Source: Anabaena azotica FACHB-119 | Lineage (GTDB): Bacteria > Cyanobacteriota > Cyanobacteriia > Cyanobacteriales > Nostocaceae | Assembly (NCBI RefSeq): GCF_014697625.1 | Contig: NZ_JACJSG010000052.1 | Span: 1 to 52,719, forward strand | Direction: 5' to 3' | DNA: 52,719 bases | Shown here: one piece after another, positions 1-8,768 of the stretch | How the letters are laid out: each line of letters starts with the position of its first letter | Position numbering within the stretch: position 1 is the stretch's first letter | Notes under the pieces: generated by a model | Database searches by the model: none | What the model saw: only the letters and a program-made list of their open reading frames with translations | What the model was told of the DNA's origin: nothing | Program-made: the position numbers and the translations under genes

Positions 1-112
1 TTATCAGTTATCAGTTATCAGTTATCAGTTATCAGTTATCAGTTATCAGTTATCAGTTATCAGTTATCAGTTATCAGTTATCAGTTATCAGTTATCAGTT
101 ATCAGTTATCAG
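1..112. repeat. Heptanucleotide tandem repeat (TTATCAG)n, STRR type
   Basis: About 16 uninterrupted copies of the 7-bp unit TTATCAG run from the first base of the window, so the left end of the tract is not seen. It belongs to the class of short tandemly repeated repetitive sequences known from heterocystous cyanobacteria. The same unit recurs at 5709-5736, 41391-41590 (opposite strand) and 43735-43757. Confidence 0.95.
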
Positions 113-665
113 TCCTGACTGCGGATGGTAGGGGATAAAGAAGCGCCAAAATACGTCTTCCACCAATTGCTGTGGTGTTTGACTTTCGTATTTAAGTACG
201 GGCGGGTTTAACGAACATATCTGTTTTTACCATGAATTACTCAATGAACCCGCCCCTACAACTGTTCACTGTTAAAAGGCTACGGGTTTTACAGTTAGTA
301 GCTTTATGGACAAATATCCTTAAACAACTTTACCCGGAGTAATCGGGTTCGGGCAATCAATGATGACTTTTCAAACATCCTCTAAAGTTGTAGGACTTAC
401 ACAAGTGTCATAATCAAAGTAACTGTAGGGTGCGTCAGCCCCAATAATTTCGTACAGATTCAAGGATTTTCCACATCTGACGCACCCTACCCCAAGTGCC
501 AGTTGCGTAAGTCCTGAGTTGTTTAAAATTATAGTCTGGCTTAGATTTGTGGGTGGATTAATTTTGTATTTGTAGGATTTGGTAATTGGAAAAAATTAGC
601 ATAATAAATATATTTTTACAAACATGAAATTATTTTTGAATAAATTATTTAATTTGAGTTAAAAA
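113..665. other. Gene-free region upstream of recJ
   Basis: No convincing coding region. It holds a dispersed repeat fragment (GGCGGGTTTAACGAAC... and CCCGCCCCTAC around 200-262), the inverted-repeat element at 391-515, and a very AT-rich stretch (about 540-665) directly before recJ that probably carries its promoter. Confidence 0.6.
391..515. repeat. MITE-like element, copy 1 (TIR AGGACTTACGCAA)
   Basis: About 124 bp bounded by imperfect inverted repeats: AGGACTTACACAAGTG at the left and, read on the other strand, AGGACTTACGCAACTGGCAC at the right. The interior contains TAGGGTGCGTCAGCCCCAAT and CATCTGACGCACCCTACC, themselves partly inverted. Near-identical copies are at 10764-10888 and, inverted, 19087-19201. 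No coding capacity, so if mobile it would depend on a transposase encoded elsewhere. Confidence 0.85.
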
Positions 666-3254
666 ATGCAGTGGATTTTAACAGCAAATGAACAAGCACC
701 AGACTGGTTTATCCAAGCGGTGCAAAAGTATGCAGCTACATCTAAAGGTTTGTATGCAGCACAATTATTATGGCAACGGGGGATAAAAGACGAATCACAA
801 TTAGCAGCTTTCATTAACTATAAAACTTATCAACCAGCTAGCCCCTTTGAGTTTGGGCAAGAAATGCAGCTAGCAGTGGCAAGATTAAAACAGGCGCGTC
901 AAGCCGGGGAGAAAGTGGCGATTTGGGGAGACTTTGACGCTGATGGGATTACTTCAACTGCTGTTCTATGGGATGGTTTGGGGCAATTTTTTGGGCAATA
1001 TCAACAGTTGGATTATTACATTCCCAATCGTTTAAAAGAGTCTCACGGACTGAATGAATCAGGCATTGATAATTTAGCTAATCAAGGTGTTACATTAATT
1101 GTTACTTGCGATACAGGCAGTACAAATATTAATGAAATTATTTATGCTCAAAAATTAGGTATAGATGTCATAGTTACAGACCATCACACCTTACCCGCCG
1201 AACGTCCCGCAGTCACAGCAATTATTAATCCCCGCTATTTACCTAATGAACATCCCTTGTTTCATCTATCTGGTGTGGGTGTAGCTTATAAGTTGATAGA
1301 AGCTCTTTATCAAACTTTACCTGATGTACCAAAAAATCCTTTAGAGGATTTATTAGATTTAGTTGCAGTTGGTTTAATTGCCGATTTAGTGCAACTTAGT
1401 GGTGATTGTCGTTATTTAGCACAGTTAGGCATCCAAAAATTACAAGCCGATTTTCAACAACCACCAACCGCTAGACGCAGACCAGGGGTAGGGCGATTAT
1501 TAGAATTGTGCCAGAGAAGTGGCGATCGCCCCACAGATATTTCCTTCGGTCTAGGCCCCCGCATTAACGCCGTCAGCCGCATCCAAGGCGATGCGAGTTT
1601 CTGCGTCGAACTCCTCACCAGTCGAGACATTAATCGTTGTCATCATTTAGCCGAAATCACAGAATTAGCAAACACCCGTCGTAAGTCCTTACAGAAAGAC
1701 GTACAAGCACAAGTAACACAAAAACTCACCCAATTAGACCTATCAACCACCAGCGTCATCGTTTTAGAAGACCCCCAATGGCCTGTCGGTGTCTTAGGTT
1801 TAGTCGCCGGACAAGTCGCCCAAGAAACAGGCCGCCCGACGATTTTGTTGAGTACGGAGGGACTGGGGGGAGTGGAAGGAGTAGGGGGAGTAGAGGGAGA
1901 CATATTAAAAGTGTCCTCCTCATCCCCCTCATCTCCCTCATCTCCCTCATCCCCCTCATCCCCCTCATCCCCCTCATCTCCCTCATCTCCCTCATCCCCC
2001 TCATCCCCCTCATCCCCCTCATCTCCCTCATCCCCCTCATCCCCCCTCGCCCGTGGTTCCGCCCGTTCGGTAAACTCAGTTGATTTATATCAATTGGTGA
2101 AGAACCAAGCACATTTATTACATCGCTTCGGCGGACATCCCTTTGCTGCTGGCTTGAGTTTGTTAGCAGAAAATATTCCCCTATTTACCCAAGCAATAAA
2201 CCAGCAACTACGGCAAACTTTGGGTTCTGTCAATCTCGCCCCGACAGTGCAAGCAGATATTGCAGTTACAGTTGCAGACTTAGGTAAAGATTTATTTTTA
2301 GAACTCAAACTGCTAGAACCCTGCGGTATGGGAAACCCTGTTCCCAAACTTTTGATTCAAAATTGCTGGGTTGAAAATGCTTGGCATCGCAATCAACAAG
2401 ATTGGCAAGGAAAAAAAGTACAGTATATTAAAACCGAATTTGATATTCGCGACGACTCCACAAGAAACCCCTTCCCCGGTATCTGGTGGGGACATTATAA
2501 AGATGAATTACCCATAGGTAGATGTGATTGTATCGCCGAATTAGATTACAACACCTATAAAAAACGCTACGAAATCAGATTAATAGCCGTCCGCCCCAAC
2601 CCCAACTCAGAACTTAAAACCCACCACTCAACCCACATTCTAGACTGGCGTAACCTTCCCCAGTCCCCAGTCCCTAGTCCCCCTCCGGGTATGCCTTCTC
2701 TACGAGAGGCTGCGCCAACGGCACGCCAAGGGCGAACGCAGTCGCCTACGGAGGGAAACCCTCCTGCAGCACTGTCTCACCAGTCCCTCATCCTCAAAGA
2801 ATGCCCCACCAACTGGGACGATTTACGCGCTTGGTGGCGAAAGTCGCTTTACAATAATCAACAGCTAGTTCTGGCTTGGTCGAAACCCCAGCACCAACCA
2901 CCGCCAGACATTTGGCTTACCCTAGTGGGAATTGCTAAATACCTCAGTCGCACCAATGAATTACGCACCCGCAAGCAAATTTTAGACAAACTGAAGATTA
3001 GCGACAGATGCCTACTTTTAGGCATCAAAGCTTTGAAGTATTGGGGATTCACAGTCAAAAGACAAGACCGTTGTTTACAATTTACCTGGGATGCTGATCA
3101 TGTCCAACAAAGCAATGCTGATGCAGCCATTGCTGAGTTTGTCGCAGCCATCAGCGAAGAACAGTTTCAGCAGAACTATTTTGCGGAAGTACCTTTGTCT
3201 ACTATTATAGCGATCGCTAGCTATGAGACTAATTCGCCATCCAATGAGTATTAA
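666..3254 (+). CDS. recJ: Single-stranded-DNA-specific exonuclease RecJ (DHH family) with repeat-derived insertions
   Basis: RecJ degrades single-stranded DNA 5' to 3' in recombination and mismatch or base-excision repair. Visible DHH-family motifs are DFDADG (residues 89-94), CDTGS (148-152), DHH (172-174), SGVGVA (202-207) and the DHHA1 motif GGHPFAAG (489-496). The 862-residue protein is unusually long because of two low-complexity insertions. Residues about 399-460 are Gly/Val/Glu- then Ser/Pro-rich, encoded by a 9-bp tandem repeat, and separate two blocks (TILLSTEG and ARGSARSVNS) that look contiguous in normal RecJ. Residues about 672-702 come from a palindromic dispersed repeat. Both are in frame, so the gene looks intact. 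A C-terminal extension follows the DHHA1 and OB-like parts. The ATG follows an AT-rich leader without a clear Shine-Dalgarno. Identity is secure; activity with these insertions is inferred. Confidence 0.95.
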   Translation: MQWILTANEQAPDWFIQAVQKYAATSKGLYAAQLLWQRGIKDESQLAAFINYKTYQPASPFEFGQEMQLAVARLKQARQAGEKVAIWGDFDADGITSTAVLWDGLGQFFGQYQQLDYYIPNRLKESHGLNESGIDNLANQGVTLIVTCDTGSTNINEIIYAQKLGIDVIVTDHHTLPAERPAVTAIINPRYLPNEHPLFHLSGVGVAYKLIEALYQTLPDVPKNPLEDLLDLVAVGLIADLVQLSGDCRYLAQLGIQKLQADFQQPPTARRRPGVGRLLELCQRSGDRPTDISFGLGPRINAVSRIQGDASFCVELLTSRDINRCHHLAEITELANTRRKSLQKDVQAQVTQKLTQLDLSTTSVIVLEDPQWPVGVLGLVAGQVAQETGRPTILLSTEGLGGVEGVGGVEGDILKVSSSSPSSPSSPSSPSSPSSPSSPSSPSSPSSPSSPSSPSSPSSPLARGSARSVNSVDLYQLVKNQAHLLHRFGGHPFAAGLSLLAENIPLFTQAINQQLRQTLGSVNLAPTVQADIAVTVADLGKDLFLELKLLEPCGMGNPVPKLLIQNCWVENAWHRNQQDWQGKKVQYIKTEFDIRDDSTRNPFPGIWWGHYKDELPIGRCDCIAELDYNTYKKRYEIRLIAVRPNPNSELKTHHSTHILDWRNLPQSPVPSPPPGMPSLREAAPTARQGRTQSPTEGNPPAALSHQSLILKECPTNWDDLRAWWRKSLYNNQQLVLAWSKPQHQPPPDIWLTLVGIAKYLSRTNELRTRKQILDKLKISDRCLLLGIKALKYWGFTVKRQDRCLQFTWDADHVQQSNADAAIAEFVAAISEEQFQQNYFAEVPLSTIIAIASYETNSPSNEY
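1913..2045 (+). repeat. In-frame 9-bp tandem repeat inside recJ (TCATCCCCC/TCATCTCCC)
   Basis: About 14 units of TCATCCCCC or TCATCTCCC encode a run of Ser-Ser-Pro triplets. A G-rich segment (1861-1900, GGGGGAGTGGAAGGAG and variants) encoding a Gly/Val/Glu stretch lies immediately before. Because the unit is a multiple of three, copy-number change alters protein length without a frameshift. Confidence 0.93.
2681..2770 (+). repeat. Palindromic dispersed repeat inserted in frame in recJ
   Basis: The segment has inverted arms CCCTCCG (2681-2687) and CGGAGGG (2749-2755), followed by GGGAAACCCTCC. Its interior, CTCTACGAGAGGCTGCGCC, recurs in variant form at about 19243 and 47924 outside genes. 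It encodes a Pro/Ala/Arg-rich stretch at residues about 672-702 of RecJ. Confidence 0.75.
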
Positions 3255-3257
3255 TCT

Positions 3258-3314
3258 GTAGGGTAGGCAGTGCAGCACCAAAATCATGATACGGCGCTGC
3301 ACCGCCCATCCTAC
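3258..3314. repeat. Hairpin-forming dispersed repeat after recJ
   Basis: Arms GTAGGGTAGGCAGTGCAGC (3258-3276) and GCTGCACCGCCCATCCTAC pair with few mismatches around an AT-rich loop. It begins 4 bp after the recJ stop and lies between convergent genes, so it may act as a bidirectional transcription barrier. A related fragment is at 13860-13890. Confidence 0.7.
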
Positions 3315-3350
3315 TGTATATATCTCATTCTCTCCCCAGTCCCCAGTCCC

Positions 3351-4049
3351 TCATCTCCCTAAATTCCCTTGATGTTCACATTTAAAACCTCGACGCTGCC
3401 AAGCTGACATATCAACTTTGCTTAGTTGAATCACATCTGTGCATTGTGGTTGAATAATTTGACCCAAACCCGCCCACAACAAACTACGGGTGACATCTAA
3501 TCCTGTTTTTACCCACGACTCCCTATTACCTGGAACACCCTTTTCTTTAACAACCTCAACCTCAACCCAAATACCATGAGCGCCTAAAAGAATTTGTGCC
3601 ATCAATTTAGCTCGCGGTAGGTGAGTGGGTGAAGTTATCAGTTTTACCTTATGTACTCCCCAACGTTGTAAAATTGGCACTCCATAGTAAAAATTATCAA
3701 AAGTCGAATTAGCACACTTTTCTAACCAAACATTGTCCAAGTCTGCAAACTGACGCTGAAAAATTAGCTTAATACATGGGTCTTGAGAACCATGTGAAAT
3801 TAAAATGGGAGTTTGTGGATATTGTTTGGCTGTTTGGGCAATATAAATTTCTCTTCTAATACTACCACCAAGGATAAAAAAGGCATCCACAGGTTGGGAG
3901 GATGCAGAAACTAGGGTTATAGTGGTGATGACAAGCCAACAACTAAACACTAGACATAAAACCCACACAAGTTTTTGTAGTAATTGCCACTTTTTTCTCA
4001 GTTTCTGTCCTCTGGGGACTGATAAATTTCTGGGAAATTTGCGCCTCAT
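3351..4049 (-). CDS. YdcF/SanA-like (DUF218) membrane-anchored protein
   Basis: A 232-residue protein with a basic N-terminus, one transmembrane segment (about residues 26-49) and an extracytoplasmic DUF218 domain. Family signatures visible are FILGGS (58-63), STFDN (115-119, the equivalent of the NTxEN motif) and TSPTHLPRA (139-147). ElyC, SanA and YdcF relatives act in envelope or peptidoglycan-precursor homeostasis, but the biochemical activity is poorly defined, so the function here is only general. It is convergent with recJ across a hairpin repeat. The downstream gene ctpA is divergent. The ATG start gives a plausible signal anchor. Confidence 0.8.
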   Translation of the reverse strand: MRRKFPRNLSVPRGQKLRKKWQLLQKLVWVLCLVFSCWLVITTITLVSASSQPVDAFFILGGSIRREIYIAQTAKQYPQTPILISHGSQDPCIKLIFQRQFADLDNVWLEKCANSTFDNFYYGVPILQRWGVHKVKLITSPTHLPRAKLMAQILLGAHGIWVEVEVVKEKGVPGNRESWVKTGLDVTRSLLWAGLGQIIQPQCTDVIQLSKVDMSAWQRRGFKCEHQGNLGR

Positions 4050-4372
4050 AACACAAGATAAAAAGGCTTTGTTAGTTAAGCTAAAAAAGACCGGCCATTC
4101 TTTGAGAGAAGTGCTATCTTAGAAAATTAATATGGGGTGTAAACATGACAGTAACAGAACTGTCACACAATTGTCATAGTCCCAGATTAGACTGATTGAG
4201 AAAATCGCCAACCGTTAATGATTGTTAATAAAGTAACGCAAAACTTGCACTTAGTTTAAAGAGGAGAATTAATGGTGGGAGTGTAGCTAAAAATTAAGTA
4301 TAAAAACTTAAGAATTTCCCGAAAGTCTGATTGCTAAACTGTCAAAATCACAATAGATTCCTGCTGATATAC
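4050..4372. promoter_or_regulatory. Divergent intergenic region between the YdcF-like gene and ctpA
   Basis: This 323-bp AT-rich segment must hold both promoters. It contains a short inverted motif around ACTGTCACACAATTGTCATAG (about 4159-4179). No recognised operator was identified. Confidence 0.4.
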
Positions 4373-5707
4373 ATGAACTCATCTGCGAAAAATCACTCGC
4401 TGCTCCAAGTTGCCATGATTGGAGGGGCGATCGCTACAACAGCAACTGTATCATTATTTGGCCCCGCTTGGACTCGCAGCGTTCGCGCCGCCTTACAAGA
4501 CAGCCCCAAAGCTGTGGTAGACCAAGTATGGCAATTAGTAAATAGTGAATATGTTGATGGCAAGTTTAATCAACAAGATTGGCTAGCAGTTAGAAAAAAC
4601 TTATTAAGTAAAGAATATTCATCTAAAGAAGAAGCGTATGTGGCAATTCGGGAAGCTCTACAAAAGCTGAACGATCCATATACAAGGTTCATGGATCCCC
4701 AACAGTTTGAAGCTCTCACCAATCAAACTTCTGGTGAAGTCTCCGGTATCGGTATCCGCATGGAACTGAATGAAACAACCAAGCGGCTGACTGTACTAGA
4801 AGCTATAGAAAATTCACCTGCTTTGAAGGCGGGAATTAAAGCAGGGGACGAAATCTTAGCCATTGATGGCAAATCTACCCAGCAAATGAAAGTAGATGAT
4901 GCCTCTAAATTAATTCGTGGTAAAGAAGGCACTGTCATTACCTTACGTCTAGGACGTAGCGGCAACAACATTGATTTAAAGCTGACAAGAGCCAAAATCG
5001 AAGTTCCCACCGTCACCTACAACCTCAAGCAAGAAGGCAACCGTCGCGTAGGTTACATCCGGTTACGGGAATTTAGCGCTCACGCCTCCGAGCAAATGGC
5101 ACGAGCTATCCGCAAGTTGAACGGACAAAAAGTAGATTCTTACGTGTTAGATTTGCGGGGAAATCCTGGTGGTTTATTGCAGGCAAGCGTAGAAATTGCC
5201 CGGATGTGGTTAGATGATGGTGGCATCGTCCGTACAGTTAACCGTCAAGGATTTAACGAGGACATGAAGGCTAACCGCACTGCCTTAACAAAATTGCCTT
5301 TGGCAGTATTGGTAGATGGTAACTCAGCTAGCGCCAGTGAAATTCTTACAGGTGCGCTCAAGGACAATAAACGAGCCGTAGTTGTTGGGACTCAAACCTT
5401 TGGTAAAGCTTTAGTGCAGTCAGTCCATGAACTACCAGACGGTTCTGGTTTAGCAGTCACCATTGCACACTACTACACCCCCAAAGGTACAGATATCAAC
5501 CATAAAGGTATTACTCCAGATATCAAACTAGAATTAACCGAAGCACAGGAACGTCAACTTGCATCCAATCCTCAACTGATTGGGACTCAGAACGATCCTC
5601 AATATGCTCGTGCGATCGCTGTATTATCTAACAATACCTTCGCTACTCCGCCCATAAACCCAACCAATCAACCAATGCGCCTGGGAGCCAATGAGTTGAA
5701 GTTTTAA
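4373..5707 (+). CDS. Carboxyl-terminal processing protease (S41A family, CtpA/CtpB type)
   Basis: A 444-residue serine protease of the family that includes CtpA, which trims the D1 precursor in the lumen, and related periplasmic tail-specific proteases. An N-terminal hydrophobic segment (about residues 11-31, ending near TRSVRAA) is an export signal. A PDZ domain spans about 120-205. The S41 core has LRGNPGGLL (261-269), nucleophile Ser320 in NSASASE and general-base Lys345 in TFGKALVQ, with the 25-residue spacing typical of the Ser/Lys dyad. A TTG 42 bp upstream would add 14 residues before the signal, so the ATG at 4373 is preferred. It could be CtpA, CtpB or CtpC; which paralogue cannot be decided by eye. 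Confidence 0.93.
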   Translation: MNSSAKNHSLLQVAMIGGAIATTATVSLFGPAWTRSVRAALQDSPKAVVDQVWQLVNSEYVDGKFNQQDWLAVRKNLLSKEYSSKEEAYVAIREALQKLNDPYTRFMDPQQFEALTNQTSGEVSGIGIRMELNETTKRLTVLEAIENSPALKAGIKAGDEILAIDGKSTQQMKVDDASKLIRGKEGTVITLRLGRSGNNIDLKLTRAKIEVPTVTYNLKQEGNRRVGYIRLREFSAHASEQMARAIRKLNGQKVDSYVLDLRGNPGGLLQASVEIARMWLDDGGIVRTVNRQGFNEDMKANRTALTKLPLAVLVDGNSASASEILTGALKDNKRAVVVGTQTFGKALVQSVHELPDGSGLAVTIAHYYTPKGTDINHKGITPDIKLELTEAQERQLASNPQLIGTQNDPQYARAIAVLSNNTFATPPINPTNQPMRLGANELKF

Positions 5708-5825
5708 CAGTTATCAGTTATCAGTTATCAGTTATCGAGCAGAGGAGCACAGGAGCAGGGGAGCAGGGGAGCAGAGGAGCACAGGAGCACAGGAGCACAG
5801 GAGCACAGGAGTGGGGGAGCAGGGG
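5708..5825. repeat. STRR heptamers plus GGAGCAGGG/GGAGCACA tandem tract
   Basis: Four TTATCAG-type units (5709-5736) are followed directly by roughly nine purine-rich units of the form GGAGCAGGG or GGAGCACA up to about 5825. The tract begins right after the ctp stop codon. Confidence 0.9.
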
Positions 5826-5925
5826 AGAAAATAATTACACCTCTTTTCCCCTTTCCCTTTCCCCCTCCCCACTTTCTGCCAAGCTGTACTAAGTTAGTAT
5901 TGCCCAAACCACTCTCTCAGGTTTT

Positions 5926-6897
5926 ATGAATCATCAGCAAATTGATACAACCACCGCCAACAGCTATTTGCCAATGGTGTCGGTGGTTGTTCCTATTTAT
6001 AACGGTGAGGCAGATTTACCAGATTTAATTAACTGTTTTACATCTCAAACCTATCCTAGAGAACGGGTAGAGTATCTGTTGGTAGATAATAACAGCAGCG
6101 ATCGCACCTTCACTTTTATAGAAAAATTTTCCGCTAATTCTTCCATCACAATTCACCCCCTCAGCGAAAAGCAAATTCAAAGCTCCTACGCGGCTCGTAA
6201 TACTGGAATTAAGGCGGCTGTGGGCGAAATTGTGGTATTTACGGATGCTGATTGCCGTCCTCAACCTCAATGGCTTAATGCACTAATTAAACCTTTTGTC
6301 AATACTGAAATAGTGATTGTTGTTGGTGAAATTGTTGCCTTACCAGGAACAAACTTATTAGAAAAATACGCCGACCGTCAAGAAACCCTCTCCCAAAAGC
6401 ACACTTTAGCCCATCGCTTTTGTCCCTATGGGCAAACAGCTAACCTAGCAATTCGCCGTACTGTCTTTGATCAATCAGGATTATTTCGTCCTCATCTCAA
6501 TAGTGGTGGTGATGCGGATATTTGTTGGCGGATTTTGCGGTCAAATCTTGGCAGTTTAGAATTTGCGCCAGAAGCTATTGTTCAGCACCGCCACCGGGTC
6601 ACACTTAAAGAGTTAGCCAGTCAATGGCGACGTTATGGGCGCTCCAATCGCTACCTGCACGAACTGCATGGTGTAGAGTTAATGCGAGATATCAGCCTTA
6701 AGGAAGTTGGCTACCGTTTAGCACGTTGGTTAATTAAAGAGTTACCACGCTCTAGTGCCAAAGCGATCGCCGGACGAGCCGACTTAGTAGATTTGCTCAA
6801 TACTCCCATCAGCCTATTCACAGCCAGAGCGCGTGCAGGCGGACAACGGAACGCCAAGCTACCAGAAGAGGCTAAGACAATTGAATGGCTCAATTGA
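5926..6897 (+). CDS. Glycosyltransferase family 2 protein
   Basis: A 323-residue GT-A fold inverting glycosyltransferase expected to transfer a sugar from a nucleotide donor to a polysaccharide, lipid or other acceptor at the cytoplasmic face of the membrane. Motifs: VSVVVPIYNGE (residues 18-28), LLVDNNSSDRT (51-61), the metal-binding DxD as TDADC (106-110), and acceptor or catalytic-base region GGDADICWR (194-202). No clear transmembrane helix is seen, though the C-terminal 90 residues are Arg/Lys rich and may be peripheral. It is a single gene flanked by repeat tracts, so the neighbours give no clue to the substrate. Confidence 0.9.
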   Translation: MNHQQIDTTTANSYLPMVSVVVPIYNGEADLPDLINCFTSQTYPRERVEYLLVDNNSSDRTFTFIEKFSANSSITIHPLSEKQIQSSYAARNTGIKAAVGEIVVFTDADCRPQPQWLNALIKPFVNTEIVIVVGEIVALPGTNLLEKYADRQETLSQKHTLAHRFCPYGQTANLAIRRTVFDQSGLFRPHLNSGGDADICWRILRSNLGSLEFAPEAIVQHRHRVTLKELASQWRRYGRSNRYLHELHGVELMRDISLKEVGYRLARWLIKELPRSSAKAIAGRADLVDLLNTPISLFTARARAGGQRNAKLPEEAKTIEWLN

Positions 6898-7154
6898 GTT
6901 TGAATTTTAGATTCAACATTCGCTACATTGAAACAAGGTAGTTTCTTTGCCCAGTCCCCACTCCCTACTCTTGCAAGGGCAGGTTTTTTACACTTCGACC
7001 GAAAAATACTGGTTTTAGGGTGTAGAGGTAGATAAAACTCTGATCATTTCCGGGATTTTACAGTTCTCCCTCATTACTTGATGAAAAACCTTCCCTGAAG
7101 AGCATTCCCTACTCCCCACTTCCACTTATAACTTAGACCAAAGGAAATTTTTAG

Positions 7155-7850
7155 ATGTCAGCACAATTGTTACTGGTAGATGATGAACCGGGATTAAGAG
7201 AAGCCGTCAAAGACTACTTACAAGAAAGTGGTTTTAACGTTCAAGTCGCCAGTAATGCCCGTGAGGGTTGGGATTGGATGCAGCAAAACACACCAGACCT
7301 AGTGATTTCTGATGTGATGATGCCTCAAGTTGATGGGTATCAATTTCTCAAGCAATTGCGCGATGACCCGCGCTTCCAATCTCTCCCCGTGGTATTTTTA
7401 ACAGCAAAAGGGATGACAAGCGATCGCATCCAAGGTTATCAAGCTGGCGTTGATGCTTACCTTCCTAAACCCTTCGATCCAGATGAGTTGGTAGCCATAG
7501 TAGAAAATTTACTTACCCGCCGCACTAGCAAGCCCCAAACCATCACCGAAGACGGCGAAACCCCAGATATTGCCGAGTTAGCTAATCAAATCGCCCAAAT
7601 TAAAGCTTTATTAACTCAAAGAAACGCCATTTCTCAGTCACCCGCTCCTTTTAAAATCGACCTCACCCCCAGAGAACAGAGTGTTTTAAATCTAGTAGCC
7701 GAAGGGTTAATGAATAAAGAAATCGCCCGCCGTCTAGAAACTAGCGTGCGTAACGTCGAAAAATATGTCAGCCGTTTGTTCAGTAAAACAGGTACTAACA
7801 GCCGTACAGAGTTAGTTCGCTTTGCCTTAGAACATGGACTAGCAAAATAG
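7155..7850 (+). CDS. NarL-type response regulator (REC plus LuxR HTH), Ycf29-like
   Basis: A 231-residue DNA-binding response regulator. The receiver domain (about residues 4-120) has acidic pair D9/D10, phospho-acceptor D53 in ISDVMMP, T83 and K105 in PKPFDP. A roughly 45-residue acidic linker leads to a LuxR-type helix-turn-helix (168-230) starting LTPREQSVLNLVAEG. The architecture matches the cyanobacterial and plastid Ycf29/NarL group. The cognate kinase is not adjacent. The ATG follows AAAGGAAAT, a good Shine-Dalgarno at 7140-7148. Confidence 0.92.
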   Translation: MSAQLLLVDDEPGLREAVKDYLQESGFNVQVASNAREGWDWMQQNTPDLVISDVMMPQVDGYQFLKQLRDDPRFQSLPVVFLTAKGMTSDRIQGYQAGVDAYLPKPFDPDELVAIVENLLTRRTSKPQTITEDGETPDIAELANQIAQIKALLTQRNAISQSPAPFKIDLTPREQSVLNLVAEGLMNKEIARRLETSVRNVEKYVSRLFSKTGTNSRTELVRFALEHGLAK

Positions 7851-8486
7851 ACTGCTCTTGACACCCTATATAGCAGTCCCTACATAGGGCGCGGACATTG
7901 ATGAATCATCAAATCTTTACGGCAAGGGCTTTCTCTTGCCTGTACCCTGTTACCTATCACCTGTCCCCTGCTATATCTGTGCCTCTGTGGTAAAAAATAT
8001 CAACACAGAGGTACTGAGACACAGAGGTTGATCAAAAATACCTCATGTAGCAGCAAGACTATCACATTAATCATTTACACCTCTTGAAAAATCAACTACC
8101 AACAATTTTCAAGATGGTGAAACCATCACATTATTTGTGGTTATTTTTACTAATTAATCTCCGCAAGTCGAAGTAAAACCCTGGTTATAATAATTGCTCT
8201 GTTCAACTAATCTTCTAGCGCTTTTACCAACTGAAGAAGCAGAGCATGATAGTGTTAGTAATTACTCAACTCTATACGTAAAATAATTAGTGAGAACTAC
8301 CTTTACAGTTGCTTTGTTTAGCTTTTCGAGGAGTAGGGTAAATTTGAGCTTATTAACAAAAGCATTAAGTTATACAAGCCAACTCATTATTTAGAGCAAA
8401 TATTTAGGTAGGCTAACTCCCAAATAATTAAGATTTTCTGCCCAGTATTTGATTTGCCACTACTCAAATTACAGCTTTATTTGTAA
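7851..8486. other. Gene-free region with a CACAGAGG repeat
   Basis: No coding region supported. At 7980-8028 two near-inverted copies of the widespread GCCTCTGTG/CACAGAGGTACTGAGAC repeat form a potential hairpin. The rest is AT-rich and may contain the 3' region of the regulator gene and of the convergent small gene at 8487. Confidence 0.5.
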
Positions 8487-8768
8487 CTACTGATTAGTAT
8501 CAACAGCATTCCGTAAACGCATCAGTTGACGACGCATTTGGGGTGACGCTTTAAACTCAGAGACTTCTTGTGCTTTTACAGACGCTTGTAGCATCTCTAA
8601 AAAGTCATCAGACCCTTCTGTGAGCGCATCTAGTAGCACCTGCATTAGTTGTTCGCGATCGCCCAACAAACTTTTTTCTTCAACTAACCGAAATTTGAGA
8701 TGTATTTCGCACTCATAGACACCGACTTCTATATTATTAAGCTGCCGTGGTAATGCTTTGGAGTTCAT
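8487..8768 (-). CDS. Small protein resembling the Npun_R1517/Asr1734 heterocyst-regulator family
   Basis: A 93-residue soluble protein with an N-terminal ECEIHLKFRLVEE strand-like segment, an acidic middle (ALTEGSDDFLEML) and a basic C-terminus (SPQMRRQLMRLRNAVD). From memory it resembles the small protein family annotated as Npun_R1517-type heterocyst differentiation regulators (Anabaena Asr1734, whose overexpression was reported to block heterocyst formation). That assignment is recalled, not searched. Position supports it: in Anabaena PCC 7120 asr1734 lies near prpJ (all1731), and here a PrpJ-like phosphatase starts 2.8 kb away. No catalytic motif or obvious DNA-binding fold is visible. 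Confidence 0.65.
   Translation of the reverse strand: MNSKALPRQLNNIEVGVYECEIHLKFRLVEEKSLLGDREQLMQVLLDALTEGSDDFLEMLQASVKAQEVSEFKASPQMRRQLMRLRNAVDTNQ

Noticed and set aside
1..112. CRISPR array at the window start
   Set aside because: The unit is 7 bp with no spacers; it is a simple tandem repeat.
1756..2112. Minus-strand frame in recJ with RGMREMRGM repeats
   Set aside because: A shadow of the 9-bp repeat read on the opposite strand of recJ.
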